Assembly: GCA_022425565.1 (NCBI GenBank)
Contig: JAKMFG010000321.1
Span: 1-6,495, forward strand
Length of the DNA stretch: 6,495 nucleotides
Source of the DNA: Alphaproteobacteria bacterium
Lineage (GTDB): Bacteria; Pseudomonadota; Alphaproteobacteria; Puniceispirillales; Puniceispirillaceae
Direction of reading: 5' to 3'
Within the stretch, counting starts at the first letter, position 1. The number at the start of each line of letters is the position of its first letter. Under the pieces are notes generated by a model. The model saw only the letters and a list, made by a program, of their open reading frames with translations. It was not told the DNA's origin and searched no databases. Positions 5,884 through 6,495 of this stretch are shown here, piece after piece. Both the position numbers and the translations under genes were made by a program.

Positions 5884-6332
5884 TTGCCGAACCCCAGTGA
5901 CGGGTTGTTACGACGCGCCGCGGCAATTGCGGCAGCAAAGGCATTCTTTGGCGCAGCCGGCGCCGCGGGTTTCACCTTGGCGGTCTTTCCCGAATCCGAT
6001 GCCTGTGGTGTCTTGGCAGCTTTGCCGACCGCCTGCTTCGAAGGAACTTGTTGCGCACCCTCTCCCGGGTCGCCGTCAACAGCAATAAAGCTGGCGGCAT
6101 GTCCCTTTCCGGCATGGACAAGAAAGGTGCGGCCATCGACTTCAATCAGATGGAGGCGCTGTTGCGGGGCAAGGGAAAGATCCTCGAGATGCTGCATGCG
6201 GCGCGCCGGGTGGAGCCGGCTGGAAATGCCGCCACGATTGCGCTTGATCATCCACATCAGTGCAATCAGCAGCATCAGGAATGCCACGATGATGACAATC
6301 TGCTCTAGCGAAATGACAGGCTGGACTGGCAT
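5880..6332 (-). CDS. fliO: Flagellar biosynthesis protein FliO
   Basis: Inner-membrane assembly factor that helps FliP form its complex; it is not part of the finished gate. The 150 residues have one membrane helix at about 10-29 (EQIVIIVAFLMLLIALMWMI), followed by basic residues (KRNR), placing the rest in the cytoplasm. The conserved FliO core LEDLSLAPQQRLHLIEVDGRTFLV lies at 49-72. Residues 90-130 are a low-complexity Lys/Ala/Pro/Gln linker, ending in the helix NAFAAAIAAARR and a Gly/Lys tail. FliO is one of the more divergent flagellar proteins, so position directly before fliP carries weight. GGGAG lies 7 bases before the ATG. It is the first gene after the sigma-54 promoter, with a predicted leader of about 27 bases. 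Confidence 0.93.
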   Translation of the reverse strand: MPVQPVISLEQIVIIVAFLMLLIALMWMIKRNRGGISSRLHPARRMQHLEDLSLAPQQRLHLIEVDGRTFLVHAGKGHAASFIAVDGDPGEGAQQVPSKQAVGKAAKTPQASDSGKTAKVKPAAPAAPKNAFAAAIAAARRNNPSLGFGK

Positions 6333-6342
6333 GGCATAACTC

Positions 6343-6401
6343 CCTTGATGACGCCGTCTGCAGCATCAAGGCAAGGACCGTGCCAGTGTGGGCCATCAAG
6401 T
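6343..6401. repeat. Three helically spaced CATCAAG sites around the fliO promoter (candidate operator)
   Basis: CATCAAG occurs on the plus strand at 6394-6400 and 6364-6370, and on the minus strand at 6350-6344. The two inner copies extend to perfect 8-bp arms, CATCAAGG at 6364-6371 and its complement at 6343-6350, separated by 13 bases. Centres are 30 and 20 bp apart, whole multiples of roughly one helical turn. The inner pair brackets the predicted start site. The left arm is upstream of that start, so this looks like a DNA site rather than an RNA hairpin. The binding protein is unknown. Confidence 0.5.
6371..6385 (-). promoter_or_regulatory. Sigma-54 (RpoN) -24/-12 promoter of the fliO operon
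   Basis: The minus strand reads TGGCACG-GTCC-TTGC (6385 to 6371), a full match to the consensus TGGCACG-N4-TTGC, with a preceding C that also fits the preferred pyrimidine. The invariant GG (6384-6383) and GC (6372-6371) are spaced correctly. Transcription would start near 6359, about 27 bases before the fliO ATG at 6332, leaving room for the ribosome site. Sigma-54 control of flagellar genes with an ATP-dependent activator is well established in several Pseudomonadota. Confidence 0.9.
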
Positions 6402-6414
6402 CGATAGCCTAAAA

Positions 6415-6427
6415 TAACAAATTGTTT
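6415..6427 (-). promoter_or_regulatory. Candidate IHF site upstream of the sigma-54 promoter
   Basis: Minus-strand AAACAATTTGTTA matches the IHF consensus WATCAA-N4-TTR at all but one defined base (A for T at position 3). AT-rich sequence with a seven-A run lies on its 5' side, as in strong IHF sites. It would sit at about -56 to -68, suitable for bending DNA between an activator site and the promoter. The same bases form an imperfect palindrome (AACAA-A-TTGTT core at 6416-6426), so another dimeric regulator is also possible. Confidence 0.45.
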
Positions 6428-6495
6428 TATTGGATTATTTTTTTGGCGTCACAGAAGGACTGTATCGCCTGAAAGTCGTCGGAGCCAGTTTCCTG
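6427..6495 (-). CDS. Possible C-terminal end of an upstream gene (22 codons, uncertain)
   Basis: One minus-strand frame is open from the window edge to a TAA at 6429-6427 and encodes QETGSDDFQAIQSFCDAKKI plus two residues. Another frame stays open to a TAA a few bases earlier. Composition up to about 6450 looks coding-like and then becomes AT-rich. The upstream gene cannot be identified from this fragment, and it may not exist. Confidence 0.25.
   Translation of the reverse strand, partial: QETGSDDFQAIQSFCDAKKIIQ

Noticed and set aside
4747..6339. 530-codon open frame on the plus strand
   Set aside because: It lies exactly opposite fliQ, fliP and fliO, and its product is a His/Gln/Arg-rich low-complexity string with no domain. 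It is a shadow of GC-biased codons on the other strand.
6343..6371. fliO leader hairpin hiding the ribosome binding site
   Set aside because: The 3' arm does include part of AAGGGAG, but the 5' arm lies at about -12 to -5 relative to the predicted sigma-54 start and would not be transcribed. I therefore list it as a DNA repeat instead.

Overview
The window reads almost entirely on the minus strand and looks like a chromosomal motility locus of a Gram-negative, flagellated bacterium. The FliP, FliQ and FlhB signatures, the sigma-54 promoter and the overall architecture point to Pseudomonadota. Alpha- or gammaproteobacteria fit best, but I cannot settle the class or genus from sequence reading alone.

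Layout, in transcription order (right to left). At 6333-6495 there is a regulatory region. It holds a textbook sigma-54 (RpoN) -24/-12 element, an AT-rich stretch with a near-consensus IHF site, three copies of the heptamer CATCAAG spaced 30 and 20 bp apart, and possibly the last codons of an upstream gene. Then comes fliO-fliP-fliQ-fliR-flhB (6332 to 2837), the inner-membrane core of the flagellar type III export gate, with overlaps or very short gaps. It is followed without a break by two small genes and a third gene, all with overlapping stop/start codons: a two-helix membrane protein (about 73 aa), a four-cysteine small protein (about 72 aa) and a single-pass membrane protein with a long coiled-coil tail (245 aa). 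After a 64-base gap containing a 6-bp hairpin comes a protein with a PDZ-like segment, a hydrophobic hairpin and a basic tail (298 aa). The far left holds the N-terminal half of a chromate transporter (ChrA family), running off the window edge. It has its own candidate sigma-70 promoter and a palindrome placed like an operator.

How the genes fit together. FliO assists assembly of the FliP/FliQ/FliR export-gate complex, and FlhB is the autocleaving substrate-specificity switch; its NPTH site is intact. A single sigma-54 promoter would put the gate genes under flagellar-hierarchy or RpoN control with an enhancer-binding activator. The three genes after flhB are translationally coupled to it, so they are probably made with the export gate. 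Their functions are not recognised, and they are the best candidates here for something undescribed, possibly a lineage-specific flagellar accessory set. The chrA gene appears to be a separate transcription unit. There is no gene-free stretch over 300 bases, and no RNA gene, CRISPR array or mobile element was seen.
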